A DNA stretch of 64,000 bases, taken from NCBI GenBank assembly GCA_958437495.1, contig CAUBOH010000011.1, forward strand, positions 6,847-70,846. Direction: 5' to 3'. A model generated the notes under the pieces. That model saw nothing but the letters and a program-made list of their open reading frames with translations, ran no database searches and had not been told where the DNA came from. The number at the start of each line of letters is the position of its first letter. Position 1 is the stretch's first letter. The translations under genes and the position numbers were made by a program. Source of the DNA: an uncultured Collinsella sp. (GTDB lineage: Bacteria; Actinomycetota; Coriobacteriia; Coriobacteriales; Coriobacteriaceae). Shown one piece after another: positions 1 through 8,720 of this stretch.

Positions 1-547
<547 letters not shown>

Positions 548-758
548 GGGTTCGTCCTTTCTCTTCCGGGCGCGCGGGCCGAGTCGCCGTGCCCGCGCGC
601 CTTACCTTTCGGGTTCACCATCCATGGTGGGGCGCGTTTCTAACGAAGCCGTAACGGCCGTTGGGCTCTTTTGGCGCCAGCCCTTCTCGACCCGCACATC
701 ATGATTAATTTGCTTAAGGCAACAACTTTCCCGATCGATGTAGTCACCGAATCAAAAC

Positions 759-815
759 GTGTACATCAGCCACCAAAGATGCCGAAAAATGTCGTTTTTG
801 GAGGCTGATGTACAC
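759..815. repeat. 57-bp imperfect palindrome in a divergent promoter region
   Basis: The arm GTGTACATCAGCC followed by ACCAAA (759-777) is mirrored by TTTTGGA followed by GGCTGATGTACAC (up to 815). The outer 13 bp match perfectly and the 19-nt spacer is AT-rich. It sits in the 395-bp gap between the divergent ABC ATPase and pgsA, so it is not at a gene end as a terminator would be. It could be an operator or a dispersed palindromic repeat. The rest of 548-942 shows no gene; a possible -10 TATAGT for pgsA lies at 901-906. Confidence 0.6.
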
Positions 816-942
816 AAATGTGAGATCCCGCCCCGCCAACAACACCCTCCACATGTCTGGACTCTCTATGGCTTAGCTGGATAGACATCGCCGGAACGGG
901 TATAGTATCGAAAGTTTTGTCGTTTACCAGCGGGGGAGTCCT

Positions 943-1647
943 GTGGGCATCAAAAAGAAGATCAAAAAGGAGCTTATCGGCACTTCCGATTACCCGTCGA
1001 ATAAGATCTTTACGATCTCCAATTTCATTACCTTTACGCGCCTGGTCCTCACGCTCGTCTTTTTATACCTGTTTGTGACGGACAACAACCGCGTCGTCGC
1101 CATCGTGATCTATGCCATCGCCGCCTCCACCGACTGGATGGACGGACAGATAGCCCGCATGACCAAGACGGTTTCGTGGCTCGGCAAAGTCATGGACCCC
1201 ATCTGCGACCGCGCGCTGTTGTTTACGGGCGTTCTGGGTCTGGTGGTGCGCGGCGAGTTGCCCATCTGGGTCTGCGTACTCATCATCGGTCGCGATATCT
1301 ATCTGGGTATCGGCTCGCTCATCGTGCGCCATTACCACCCTCGCCCCATCGACGTCGTCTTTCCCGGCAAAATCGCCACAGCGTTGCTCATGACCGGCTT
1401 TTCATTCATGTTGTTGGGCATCCCCGTCGTCGATGGCTGGAACCTGCTGCCCTCCACGTTTACGGCGTTTCCGGGTCTTAACGGGAGCTCGGTGCCGCTC
1501 GGCATCTTCTTTGTCTACGGAGGCGTAATCTTCTCCATGCTCACCGCCGTCATTTATTCCGTTAAGGGCGGAGTGGCCATTAAACAGGCCATCGCACATC
1601 CAGAGGACGAGGACGTCGACTTTCTCAACCCCGAAATCGAAGACTGA
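943..1647 (+). CDS. CDP-alcohol phosphatidyltransferase (PgsA/cardiolipin-synthase family)
   Basis: Integral membrane enzyme that moves a phosphatidyl group from CDP-diacylglycerol to an alcohol, giving phosphatidylglycerol phosphate or a related lipid. The family motif is complete: DWMDGQIAR, a spacer, then GKVMDPICD, which holds the metal-binding aspartates. At 234 aa with several hydrophobic segments it has the usual size. The GTG start follows GGGGGAG. A second family member at 20262-20900 looks like the canonical PgsA, so this copy may make another phospholipid. It leads a short plus-strand run with the FHA and MerR genes, an order resembling mycobacterial pgsA2/garA/MerR (recalled, not checked). 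The substrate alcohol cannot be read from sequence. Confidence 0.88.
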   Translation: MGIKKKIKKELIGTSDYPSNKIFTISNFITFTRLVLTLVFLYLFVTDNNRVVAIVIYAIAASTDWMDGQIARMTKTVSWLGKVMDPICDRALLFTGVLGLVVRGELPIWVCVLIIGRDIYLGIGSLIVRHYHPRPIDVVFPGKIATALLMTGFSFMLLGIPVVDGWNLLPSTFTAFPGLNGSSVPLGIFFVYGGVIFSMLTAVIYSVKGGVAIKQAIAHPEDEDVDFLNPEIED

Positions 1648-1713
1648 TTCATTGGGGTATGATTACGTACAGTTCATTCTTTGCGGCATGTCCGCGTTAA
1701 GTTAGGGGTTGTC

Positions 1714-2148
1714 ATGGACAACATGGTTAACAATATGCCTCAGAACGATAAGACCGCGGACGCTACCTGCGTTTTCCGCGTTCCTTCGAGCGATGTCACT
1801 GTTCCCGACCTTATGGCCAACGTGCGTATCACCGCCCCCGTTCTATCCATCGTCAAGGGCCCGCAGACCGGTGCCGCCTTTGAGCTTGAGGATGACTGCA
1901 CCACGATCGGCCGTGATCCCGCAAATGGAGTCTTCCTCAACGACATGACGGTATCGCGCAGCCATGCGCGCATTATTCGCGAGGGACTGGGCGCTCGCAT
2001 CGAGGATCTTGGCTCGCTCAACGGCACCTGGGTCGACGGCGCCATCGTCAATGCCGCCCCGCTGCACGACGGTTCTTCCGTTCAGATCGGTACGTTCACG
2101 CTCATCTACCACGAGAGCACGCCGGAGCGCATCGAAACCGGTGAGTAG
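1714..2148 (+). CDS. FHA-domain protein, GarA/OdhI-like
   Basis: A 144-aa cytoplasmic phosphothreonine-binding protein. The FHA fold covers about residues 43-135, with GR at 66-67, SRSH at 81-84 and NGT at 103-105, the residues that hold phosphothreonine. The N-terminal tail has DATCVFR (17-22), resembling the ETTSVFR motif whose threonine is phosphorylated in GarA and OdhI, which then fold back and stop regulating 2-oxoglutarate metabolism. A TTG at 1681 would add 11 residues, but the ATG at 1714 has AGGGG 5 nt upstream and is preferred. The MerR gene starts 3 nt after the stop, so the two are very likely co-translated. The FHA domain is certain; the GarA-like role is inference. Confidence 0.87.
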   Translation: MDNMVNNMPQNDKTADATCVFRVPSSDVTVPDLMANVRITAPVLSIVKGPQTGAAFELEDDCTTIGRDPANGVFLNDMTVSRSHARIIREGLGARIEDLGSLNGTWVDGAIVNAAPLHDGSSVQIGTFTLIYHESTPERIETGE

Positions 2149-2151
2149 GTA

Positions 2152-3030
2152 ATGGCCGAACGCAACTATCTGAGTATCGGCCAAGTCGTCAACCTACTTC
2201 GAGGCGCATACCCCGATCTTTCGAACTCAAAAATTAGATTTTTAGAAGATGAGGGGCTCATTACCCCTCATCGTACGCCTAAGGGTTACCGTCAGTACTC
2301 TAAGGAGGACGTTGATCGTCTGGAGGTCATCCTGCATCTGCAGAAGACCCGCTACATGCCGCTCAACGTCATCAAACAGCGCCTGGAAAATGCCACCGAC
2401 TTGTCCACGCTCGCCTACGAGGTTGGCTTGCTGTCCGATGTTCCGCTCAAGACGGAACCCAAAGAGACCAAGCAAAAGCTGCATCCCATCGAGACGATCC
2501 CCGACATGTTGGGCGTCGATATCTCGTTTATCCGTTCTTTAGCCGAAAACGACCTCATTCGCATCATCAAGAGCCCGCAGAACCGCGAACTTGTCGATGG
2601 TCGAGATTTCCCGATTATCCGTTACTGCTCGGAGCTGTCGCGTTTCCACATCGAGCCGCGCAACCTGCGTCAGTACGTGTCGTCGGCCAACCGTGAGTCC
2701 TCGATGTTTGAGCAGGTGCTCGTGAGCATGCTCGGCATGGATACCTCCGATGACGAGCGCGACGCCAAGCTCGAGCGTGCGTTTAAGAAGCTGCACGACC
2801 TCACGGAGGGCGTCCATACCGCACTGCTCAAGAACCGTGTCTTCGAGTCGCTCAACGCCGTGGTCGAGGATGCCGATATCGATGCGCTCGACGAGGAGAT
2901 AGCGCGCTCCGAATCAACGAAAGCCAAAAGCGAAGAAGCCGGTACCTCCACGGTTGCTGTGCGCGAAGAATCGCTTGTTAAGCCGCTTAAGGTTGTTGTG
3001 TCTTCGCATTCTGGAACCGCAAGTAAATAA
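2152..3030 (+). CDS. MerR-family transcriptional regulator
   Basis: The N-terminal winged helix-turn-helix spans about residues 5-75: YLSIGQVVNLL, then a recognition region with IRFLEDEGLITPHRTPKGYR and the KEDVDRLEVILHLQ helix. The 292-aa length is well above small MerR sensors and matches the larger actinobacterial regulators found next to garA. No cysteine-based metal site is evident. The C-terminal tail (from about 255) is rich in Glu, Ser and Ala and probably disordered. It follows the FHA gene with a 3-nt gap. The ligand and target are unknown; the gene context suggests it reads the same signal as the FHA protein. Confidence 0.88.
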   Translation: MAERNYLSIGQVVNLLRGAYPDLSNSKIRFLEDEGLITPHRTPKGYRQYSKEDVDRLEVILHLQKTRYMPLNVIKQRLENATDLSTLAYEVGLLSDVPLKTEPKETKQKLHPIETIPDMLGVDISFIRSLAENDLIRIIKSPQNRELVDGRDFPIIRYCSELSRFHIEPRNLRQYVSSANRESSMFEQVLVSMLGMDTSDDERDAKLERAFKKLHDLTEGVHTALLKNRVFESLNAVVEDADIDALDEEIARSESTKAKSEEAGTSTVAVREESLVKPLKVVVSSHSGTASK

Positions 3031-3066
3031 ACGCTACCAATCCGGCAGCCCATGAAAGGTCACACA

Positions 3067-3597
3067 ATGTACGACTTCGAATCTCAAATCGTCGACATCC
3101 CCGACTATCCCGAACCCGGAGTCGTATTTAAGGACATCACGCCGCTCTTTGGCAATCCCGAGGCTCTGAAGGCCATGGTCGATGCGCTCGCCGAGCATTT
3201 TGCCGGCATGGGAATCACCAAGGTCGTCGGCCCCGAGGCTCGTGGCTTTATGGTGGGCGTGCCCGTGGCCGTCGCCCTAGGCGCCGGCTTTGTTCCTGCA
3301 CGTAAGCCGGGTAAACTGCCGCGTAAAACGGTAAGCCAAAGCTACGAGCTCGAGTACGGAACGGATTCCATCGAGATCCACGCTGACGCTATAAGCTCTA
3401 AAGATACCGTGTTGATTCTGGACGACTTGGTCGCGACGGGCGGAACCGTCGAGGCAACAGGTAAACTGGTGCGAGGTATGGGCGCAAAGCTCGTGGGCTA
3501 CGGTTGTATCCTTGAGCTTGCGTTTCTCAACCCGCGCGATAGGCTCACGTCGTCTGACGACGATGTTGAACTCTTTAGCTTGGTGACGGTAGACTAG
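3067..3597 (+). CDS. apt: Adenine phosphoribosyltransferase
   Basis: Purine salvage enzyme of the cytoplasm converting adenine and PRPP to AMP and pyrophosphate. The IPDYPEPGVVFKDITPL start region, GPEARGFMVG, KPGKLPRKT and the PRPP-binding loop VLILDDLVATGGT are all typical of Apt. From the ATG at 3067 the protein is 176 aa, the usual size, with GAAAGG 7 nt upstream. An ATG at 3052 overlaps that Shine-Dalgarno sequence and is less likely. It lies 36 nt after the MerR gene. Confidence 0.95.
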   Translation: MYDFESQIVDIPDYPEPGVVFKDITPLFGNPEALKAMVDALAEHFAGMGITKVVGPEARGFMVGVPVAVALGAGFVPARKPGKLPRKTVSQSYELEYGTDSIEIHADAISSKDTVLILDDLVATGGTVEATGKLVRGMGAKLVGYGCILELAFLNPRDRLTSSDDDVELFSLVTVD

Positions 3598-3628
3598 CCG
3601 TTACCCTTAGTATTGGAAAGGAAGCTTC

Positions 3629-4759
3629 ATGCGCACAGCAAACACGCACCGAAATATGGCACGCTGCGCTGCTACGGCAACCCTCGCTTGTGTTTTGGGT
3701 CTGGGTCTCACGGCTCCGGCCTACGCCGATACCGCATCCGACCTTGCCGCTGCCCGTACCAAGCTCGAGCAGATCGGCACCCAAACCCAGCAAATTCATG
3801 AAGAACTCTCCGCACAGACGCAGGAGCTCGATCAGACTGCAGGCGAAATTACCCAAAAGCAGCAAGATATTGCCGAGGGCCAGGCAAAGCTTTCGAGCTA
3901 CGTTGCCGGTGAGTACAAGACCGGCGGCCTGAGTCTCCTTCAGGTTCTGACGGGCGTCGACGATCTGGGCGACATGCTCAACCGTCTGTTCTACTACGGC
4001 AAGGTTTCCGACAAGCAGGCCCAGACCATTCAGGAGGTCAAGGACCTTAAGCAGCAGCTCACTGATAAGCAGGCCGAGCAGGAGAAGAACGTCGCCGCGA
4101 CGCAGAAGAAGGTCGACGAGCTCAATGCCCAGCAGGCTGAGGCTCAGAGTGTTGTGAACTCCCTGGATTCGCAGCTACAGGCCGAGCTTGCTGCCGAGGC
4201 TGAGGCCAACGCCGCGCTGCAGGCTGGCATAAATGCCAGTACTGCCGAAAAGGCCACGGTGAGCAACGACACCGCCGGCACGACCGAGAACACCAACAAT
4301 GGTGGCGGCACGACCAACAATGGCGGCCAGACCAACAATAACAACAACCAGGGCGGCAACACGCCGGCTCCCGCGCCGCAGCCCTCTACGCCCGCCCCGG
4401 CTCCCACGCCTTCAGCACCGAGTCAGTCTGTTGATGGTGGCTCCGTTGTTTCGCGCGCCTATAGCAAGCTCGGATGCGCTTACTCTTGGGGCGGCATTGG
4501 TCCGAACAGCTTTGACTGCTCCGGCTTTGTAAGCTACTGCCTCACCGGCCGCTATTGCCGCCTTGGCACCACGGGCACCTTCATGGGCTGGACCCGCGTG
4601 TCCGATCCCCAGCCTGGCGACGTCGTGGTTAACTCTTACCACACCGGCATCTACATTGGTAACGGCCAGATGATCCATGCTTCCGACTACAGCACGGGCG
4701 TTATCATCAGCTCCGTTGCCGCTGGCATGAACAACAATTACATTTTCGTTCGCTACTAA
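3629..4759 (+). CDS. Secreted NlpC/P60 peptidoglycan hydrolase with coiled coil
   Basis: Predicted cell-wall endopeptidase acting outside the membrane. A signal peptide covers about residues 1-33 and ends at APAYADT. A long coiled coil (about 35-185, rich in Gln, Lys and Glu) is followed by a Gly/Asn/Thr then Pro/Ala linker (about 215-265), and a C-terminal NlpC/P60 domain. The catalytic cysteine is in FDCSGF, the histidine in SYHTGIYIG, and the third polar residue in MIHASD. The layout resembles RipA/PcsB-type hydrolases that need a partner to be activated. GGAAAGGAAG precedes the ATG, and a strong terminator follows. Confidence 0.92.
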   Translation: MRTANTHRNMARCAATATLACVLGLGLTAPAYADTASDLAAARTKLEQIGTQTQQIHEELSAQTQELDQTAGEITQKQQDIAEGQAKLSSYVAGEYKTGGLSLLQVLTGVDDLGDMLNRLFYYGKVSDKQAQTIQEVKDLKQQLTDKQAEQEKNVAATQKKVDELNAQQAEAQSVVNSLDSQLQAELAAEAEANAALQAGINASTAEKATVSNDTAGTTENTNNGGGTTNNGGQTNNNNNQGGNTPAPAPQPSTPAPAPTPSAPSQSVDGGSVVSRAYSKLGCAYSWGGIGPNSFDCSGFVSYCLTGRYCRLGTTGTFMGWTRVSDPQPGDVVVNSYHTGIYIGNGQMIHASDYSTGVIISSVAAGMNNNYIFVRY

Positions 4760-4783
4760 GTGTTGTAACTCAGCAAACGAAGG

Positions 4784-4820
4784 TGGACCTCGTATCCTTT
4801 GGGAGCGAGGTCCATTGTTT
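4784..4820 (+). terminator. Rho-independent terminator after the NlpC/P60 gene
   Basis: Perfect 9-bp stem TGGACCTCG / CGAGGTCCA (4784-4792 and 4806-4814) followed by TTGTTTT. It ends the plus-strand run that began at pgsA. Confidence 0.85.
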
Positions 4821-4854
4821 TATCTCGACAGCCTGTTTTGCGTGTAAGCAACAA

Positions 4855-4873
4855 TCTAGTTTTGAATACTAGA
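4855..4873. promoter_or_regulatory. Inverted repeat upstream of degV, possible operator
   Basis: TCTAGT, 7-nt spacer, ACTAGA. It lies about 30 nt upstream of a TATAAT (4902-4907) that is a plausible -10 for the DegV gene; no good -35 is seen. A TCTAGA also occurs in the promoter region of the neighbouring DUF1836 gene (6518-6523). An operator role is inference. Confidence 0.35.
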
Positions 4874-4936
4874 TAAGCGCAGCATCTGTCCAAAAGATAG
4901 CTATAATTGTTGACAAACAACTAGAAAGGACCCTCA

Positions 4937-5803
4937 ATGAGCTGGGCACTCATCTCAGATTCGAGCTGCAATCTTCGCGATTGGCATCCGACTGCACCCC
5001 ATACCACCTTTGCATTCGCTCCTCTCAAAATTCGAGTAGGGGAGCGTGAATTTGTCGACGACCTCTCGCTCGATGTTCACGAGCTTAATGTTGCCGTTCA
5101 ATCGGAAGCCAGCGCATCATCGAGCGCCTGCCCAAGCGTAGGGGAGTGGGCTGAGCTCTTTAAGCTCGCCGACAAGACGATCTGCATGCCAATCTCGGAG
5201 GGTGTCTCTGGAAGCTATAACGCTGCCGCTACGGCACGCGATATGGTACTTGCCGAGGAGCCCAATCGTCAGATTCACCTGGTCAATTCGCGGGGAGCGG
5301 GCGGCAAGATGGACCTGATCTTCTTACTGTTTGATCGTTACCTTGCAAGCAACCCGGACGTTTCCTTTGAGGACGCCTGCGCTTACTTCGATAGCCTCGA
5401 GCAAAACAGCAAGATTCTCTTTAGCCTGTGCAATTACGAGAACCTAGCAAAGGCCGGACGTATCCCCAAGGCAGCCGGCGTCATTGCCAACAAGCTCAAT
5501 ATCCGCATTTTGGGAACGGCGAGCGAGGAAGGCGAGATTAAACTCGTCGGCCACACGCGTGGCGAGAAAAAGATGCTCGCCAAGATTGTCGACACCATGG
5601 AAGCAGAGGGCTTTACTGGCGGCGAGGTCGTTATCGACCATGTTGAGAATGAGGCGGGCGCCCAGGCACTTGCGAGCCGTATTGCGGAATATTGGCCCGG
5701 CTCCAAGACCATCATTATGCCCTGCAACGGACTGGATTCATACTATGCCGAGATGCACGGCCTCATCATCGGTTACGGCATGGGCGTAGCTTCGGGCCGA
5801 TAA
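4937..5803 (+). CDS. DegV family fatty-acid-binding protein
   Basis: DegV-fold protein of 288 aa. Family members bind a fatty acid and, as FakB subunits, present it to the FakA kinase for phosphorylation and entry into phospholipids. Typical elements are the N-terminal WALISDSSCNL strand, ICMPISEGVSGSYNAA in the middle and the KAGRIPKAAG stretch. AGAAAGGA precedes the ATG. No fakA partner is in this window, so the fatty-acid role comes from family only. It stands alone between two terminators. Confidence 0.88.
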   Translation: MSWALISDSSCNLRDWHPTAPHTTFAFAPLKIRVGEREFVDDLSLDVHELNVAVQSEASASSSACPSVGEWAELFKLADKTICMPISEGVSGSYNAAATARDMVLAEEPNRQIHLVNSRGAGGKMDLIFLLFDRYLASNPDVSFEDACAYFDSLEQNSKILFSLCNYENLAKAGRIPKAAGVIANKLNIRILGTASEEGEIKLVGHTRGEKKMLAKIVDTMEAEGFTGGEVVIDHVENEAGAQALASRIAEYWPGSKTIIMPCNGLDSYYAEMHGLIIGYGMGVASGR

Positions 5804-5822
5804 AGTCCAACTAGAATAACGC

Positions 5823-5863
5823 ACGGGCGGGATAAGGGGCCACTGGCTCTTTATCCCGCCCGT
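5823..5863. terminator. Bidirectional terminator between degV and the DUF1836 gene
   Basis: Perfect 13-bp stem ACGGGCGGGATAA / TTATCCCGCCCGT (5823-5835 and 5851-5863) between two converging genes. Flanking T-runs are poor, so the stem strength is the main evidence. Confidence 0.65.
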
Positions 5864-5875
5864 CATATACCTCGG

Positions 5876-6487
5876 TTAGCTATTAAACCCATTGAACTTG
5901 AGGTAGCTCATCAGATACGCCTTCGAAACAAAGGACGAGACCGCGCTGCGCACGAGCAGCGACTCACGCGTAACCTGATGCGCCGTATCGGGAACCGGCG
6001 TCTGTTCGACGGAAAATGCCGCTCGAATCGATGCCTCGAGCTGATCGACCACATAATCGAAAGCGGTCGGCGCATCGTAGCTCAAACGCTGAATGTTAAA
6101 GAGCGCCTGGACTGCCGCAATGGGAAGCACCTGCTTAAAGATGCAGATAGCAATCAAGCGTGCGATCTGCTCACGACCATACTGCTTTTTAACGGGAGCG
6201 GGAACGAGGCCGACCTTCACATAGTTATTGATCATCGAAGGCGTAATAACGGGCTGCTCCACGCAAATGGAAAGCGGCTCCATCCACAGTGCAACATACT
6301 CAATGACCTGATCGCGGTAGAGCGTCACATTGGGCAGTTGGTCATAACGCGATAGGCTCAACGAGTTGAGCTTACGCACGATATCTGATTGGATAAATGC
6401 ATCGGGCAGCACCGTTGGTTGAATATCCTCGGGCTTAATGCTGACCGACGTATCGGACATCGGGATAACGTGTTTAGCGTGGTTCAT
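5876..6487 (-). CDS. DUF1836 domain-containing protein, probable DNA-binding regulator
   Basis: A 203-aa protein of the DUF1836 family. The family core is visible at about residues 85-150: the TPSMINNYVKVGLVPAPVKK segment looks like a MerR-type helix-turn-helix, followed by YGREQIARLIAICIFKQVLP. No enzyme motif or membrane segment was seen. It converges on degV across a strong terminator. Its own upstream region has a TCTAGA and an inverted repeat GTGGT / ACCAC. The function is unknown; regulation of itself or of degV is a guess from shared TCTAG sequences. Confidence 0.75.
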   Translation of the reverse strand: MNHAKHVIPMSDTSVSIKPEDIQPTVLPDAFIQSDIVRKLNSLSLSRYDQLPNVTLYRDQVIEYVALWMEPLSICVEQPVITPSMINNYVKVGLVPAPVKKQYGREQIARLIAICIFKQVLPIAAVQALFNIQRLSYDAPTAFDYVVDQLEASIRAAFSVEQTPVPDTAHQVTRESLLVRSAVSSFVSKAYLMSYLKFNGFNS

Positions 6488-6602
6488 AAGAGGCTTCCGT
6501 TCGTAGCTATTTTCTATTCTAGATTATGTGGTTTTGCATACCACGTAAGAACGGCCATTCATAAAGCTCTTGCAAAGAGAAACTCAAAATCAATATGAAA
6601 AT

Positions 6603-6642
6603 GCCCCTGGATCTAAAAGCACTTGCTCATCGATCCAGGGGC
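6603..6642 (-). terminator. Terminator downstream of trxB
   Basis: Perfect 11-bp stem GCCCCTGGATC / GATCCAGGGGC with an 18-nt loop. Read on the minus strand it is followed by ATTTTC, so it terminates trxB rather than the DUF1836 gene, whose start lies beyond it. Confidence 0.7.
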
Positions 6643-6689
6643 GCATATCAACCAAATAGAACAACCTTACATAAGATATATTATCGTAC

Positions 6690-7628
6690 TTATCCGCGAA
6701 GAAAAGCGTAAGCGCTGGTTGCCGCTATGGCTCCATCCGAAACAGCGGTCACAACTTGACGTAAACGCTTGGACCGGATATCACCGGCAGTAAACAGACC
6801 AGGTGTACGGGTGGCCATCGACTCGTCGGTGAGGATGCCGCCATCAGACGCCAGATCGACCAGATGATCGATAAGCTCGGTATGGGGCTGCGTGCCGGTA
6901 AAGACAAAGATGCCAAACGAGCCGGGGTCAAAGGTCTCGGCGTACGTTTCACCCGTAGCGTTGTCCTTAAAGGTAATCATCGTGGGCATCGTGTCACCCG
7001 AAAGCTCGACAATACTAGTTTGGTACCTAACTGAAATATTGTCCTTCGCGAGCACCTTTTTCACCACGCCGTCGGGCGCACGGAACTGATCGCGACGTAG
7101 AACGATGGTGACGGAACTGGCAATATCGGATAGAAATAGAGCTTCCTCGCAAGCCGCATTGCCGCCACCGATAACAAACACCTGTTTACCACGGAAGAAC
7201 ATACCGTCACACGTTGCGCAATACGAAACACCACGACCGCGATAGGTATCCTCCCCGACAAAGCCGGCGGGACGCGGCGTGGCGCCCATGCACGCAATGA
7301 CGCTCTTGGCTTCTATGTCGCCCCTATCGTGATGGATGGTAAACTTCGCGGCGTCCGCATCGTAGTCGATGCCCGTCACCATGCTCCATTCCACCTGGGC
7401 GCCAAGTCCTTCCGCATGCTGCTGAAAACGTTCACCGAGCTCGCCGCCGCTCAGCAAAGGAATACCGGGATAATTCTCGATCTCGTTGGTCGTGGCAATC
7501 TGTCCGCCGGACATGCCCTGTTCAAAGACCGTGGTTGTAAGGTTGGCGCGGGCAGCGTAAATGGCTGCCGAATATCCCGCGGGACCGCCGCCGATAATTG
7601 CAACATCGATCGGATGATCGGTAGTCAT
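6690..7628 (-). CDS. trxB: Thioredoxin-disulfide reductase
   Basis: Cytoplasmic flavoenzyme passing electrons from NADPH to thioredoxin. The FAD-binding GGGPAGYSAAIYAAR lies near the N-terminus, the redox pair CATC at residues 137-140, an NADPH-binding GGGNAACEEA follows, and the closing FAD motif is TPGLFTAGDIR. From the ATG at 7628 the protein is 312 aa, the normal size; GAGAGGA lies 7 nt upstream. The frame extends 26 codons further 5' but without a usable ribosome site. No thioredoxin gene adjoins it. Confidence 0.95.
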   Translation of the reverse strand: MTTDHPIDVAIIGGGPAGYSAAIYAARANLTTTVFEQGMSGGQIATTNEIENYPGIPLLSGGELGERFQQHAEGLGAQVEWSMVTGIDYDADAAKFTIHHDRGDIEAKSVIACMGATPRPAGFVGEDTYRGRGVSYCATCDGMFFRGKQVFVIGGGNAACEEALFLSDIASSVTIVLRRDQFRAPDGVVKKVLAKDNISVRYQTSIVELSGDTMPTMITFKDNATGETYAETFDPGSFGIFVFTGTQPHTELIDHLVDLASDGGILTDESMATRTPGLFTAGDIRSKRLRQVVTAVSDGAIAATSAYAFLRG

Positions 7629-7777
7629 GAATAGTCCTCTCGTCGAAACGAATACGCTCATTGCGCTCGTACCCAAATTTGAGCAACCATGACACCCGCG
7701 CACCACCCTATTACGGAGCGATTAATTTCTATAAACGCCTTTGATAAACGGCACCCAATCCTGACTGTTGAATCTAG

Positions 7778-8221
7778 CTAGGCAACGCCGCTTGAACCGA
7801 AACCGCCGGCCCCACGATCGGTTTGGTCAAGTTCCTCTACTTCTACAAGGTTGACCGTGGGGACTTCCTGGATAACGAGCTGAGCGATACGGTCACCCTT
7901 GTTGATCTGGATGTCGTTGTCGGGATCCAGGTTGATGAGGATAACTTTGAGTTCTCCTCGGTAGTGGGCATCGATGAGGCCCGGCGTGTTGACTATAGAC
8001 AGCCCCTGCTTAATGGCCAGACCGCTACGGGGCTGGACAAAGCCGGCATAGCCATCGGGCAGTGCGATGGCTATGCCTGTGGAGACCAAACGGCGTTCGA
8101 AGGGCTTAAGGATGCAATCTTCGTTGGCACGGAGGTCTAGGCCGGCATCCGTGGGATGAGCATACTTGGGAAGCTCGACCGTGGAATCGAGACGCTTGAT
8201 GTTGACAGTAATGTTGGACAT
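7778..8221 (-). CDS. dut: Deoxyuridine triphosphatase (dUTPase)
   Basis: Hydrolyses dUTP to dUMP and pyrophosphate, keeping uracil out of DNA and feeding dTMP synthesis. All five motifs of the trimeric family are present: DAGLDLRA, PRSGLA, GLIDAHYRGE, GDRIAQLV and the C-terminal RGAGGFGSSG. At 147 aa it is the usual size. It follows nrdR after 4 nt, so two nucleotide-pool genes share a transcript. Confidence 0.96.
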   Translation of the reverse strand: MSNITVNIKRLDSTVELPKYAHPTDAGLDLRANEDCILKPFERRLVSTGIAIALPDGYAGFVQPRSGLAIKQGLSIVNTPGLIDAHYRGELKVILINLDPDNDIQINKGDRIAQLVIQEVPTVNLVEVEELDQTDRGAGGFGSSGVA

Positions 8222-8225
8222 GAAA

Positions 8226-8669
8226 TCACCTTAGCTTGTCGAGCTCTTGCAGAAACTCATCGACGTCCTTGAAGTCACGATAGACCGAGGCGAAACGGAT
8301 ATAGGCAACCTTATCGATCTTTGCGAGGCGCTTCAGAACCATATCGCCCAGCTCATGCGAGGTCACAGCCGTCAGCGTACGCGAGCGAAGCTCGACCTCG
8401 ATATCATCAATAATCTCATTGAGCTTTTTGGTATCGATGTCGCGTTTGATGGTGGCACGCATCAGGCCGACCAGCAACTTATTGCGATCGAAGCGCTGCT
8501 TGGAGCCATCGGACTTGATGACCTCAATCGGATCTTCACAACGTTCGAATGTCGTAAATCGGTAGTTGCACGAGCAGCATTCACGACGCCGCTTAATTGT
8601 ATTGTTTGATTCCTGCATACGGGAATCGACAACGCGGGTGTGTGCCTTTCCGCATTTGGGACAGCGCAT
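8226..8669 (-). CDS. nrdR: Transcriptional repressor NrdR
   Basis: Nucleotide-sensing repressor of ribonucleotide reductase genes. The N-terminal zinc ribbon has CPKCG (residues 3-7) and CCSCNYRFTTFE, followed by the ATP-cone (about 45-135, IKSDGSKQRFDRNKL onward). The 147-aa length is typical. GGAGG lies just upstream of the ATG. No ribonucleotide reductase gene and no clear NrdR box were seen in the window. Confidence 0.96.
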   Translation of the reverse strand: MRCPKCGKAHTRVVDSRMQESNNTIKRRRECCSCNYRFTTFERCEDPIEVIKSDGSKQRFDRNKLLVGLMRATIKRDIDTKKLNEIIDDIEVELRSRTLTAVTSHELGDMVLKRLAKIDKVAYIRFASVYRDFKDVDEFLQELDKLR

Positions 8670-8720
8670 GGTACCTCCTTTTAAACGATTACAAGGGTAC
8701 CATGCACGGCACGATAATGA

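Noticed and set aside
8670..8720. NrdR box for autoregulation
   Set aside because: No ACACWATATWTTGTGT-like sequence near nrdR.
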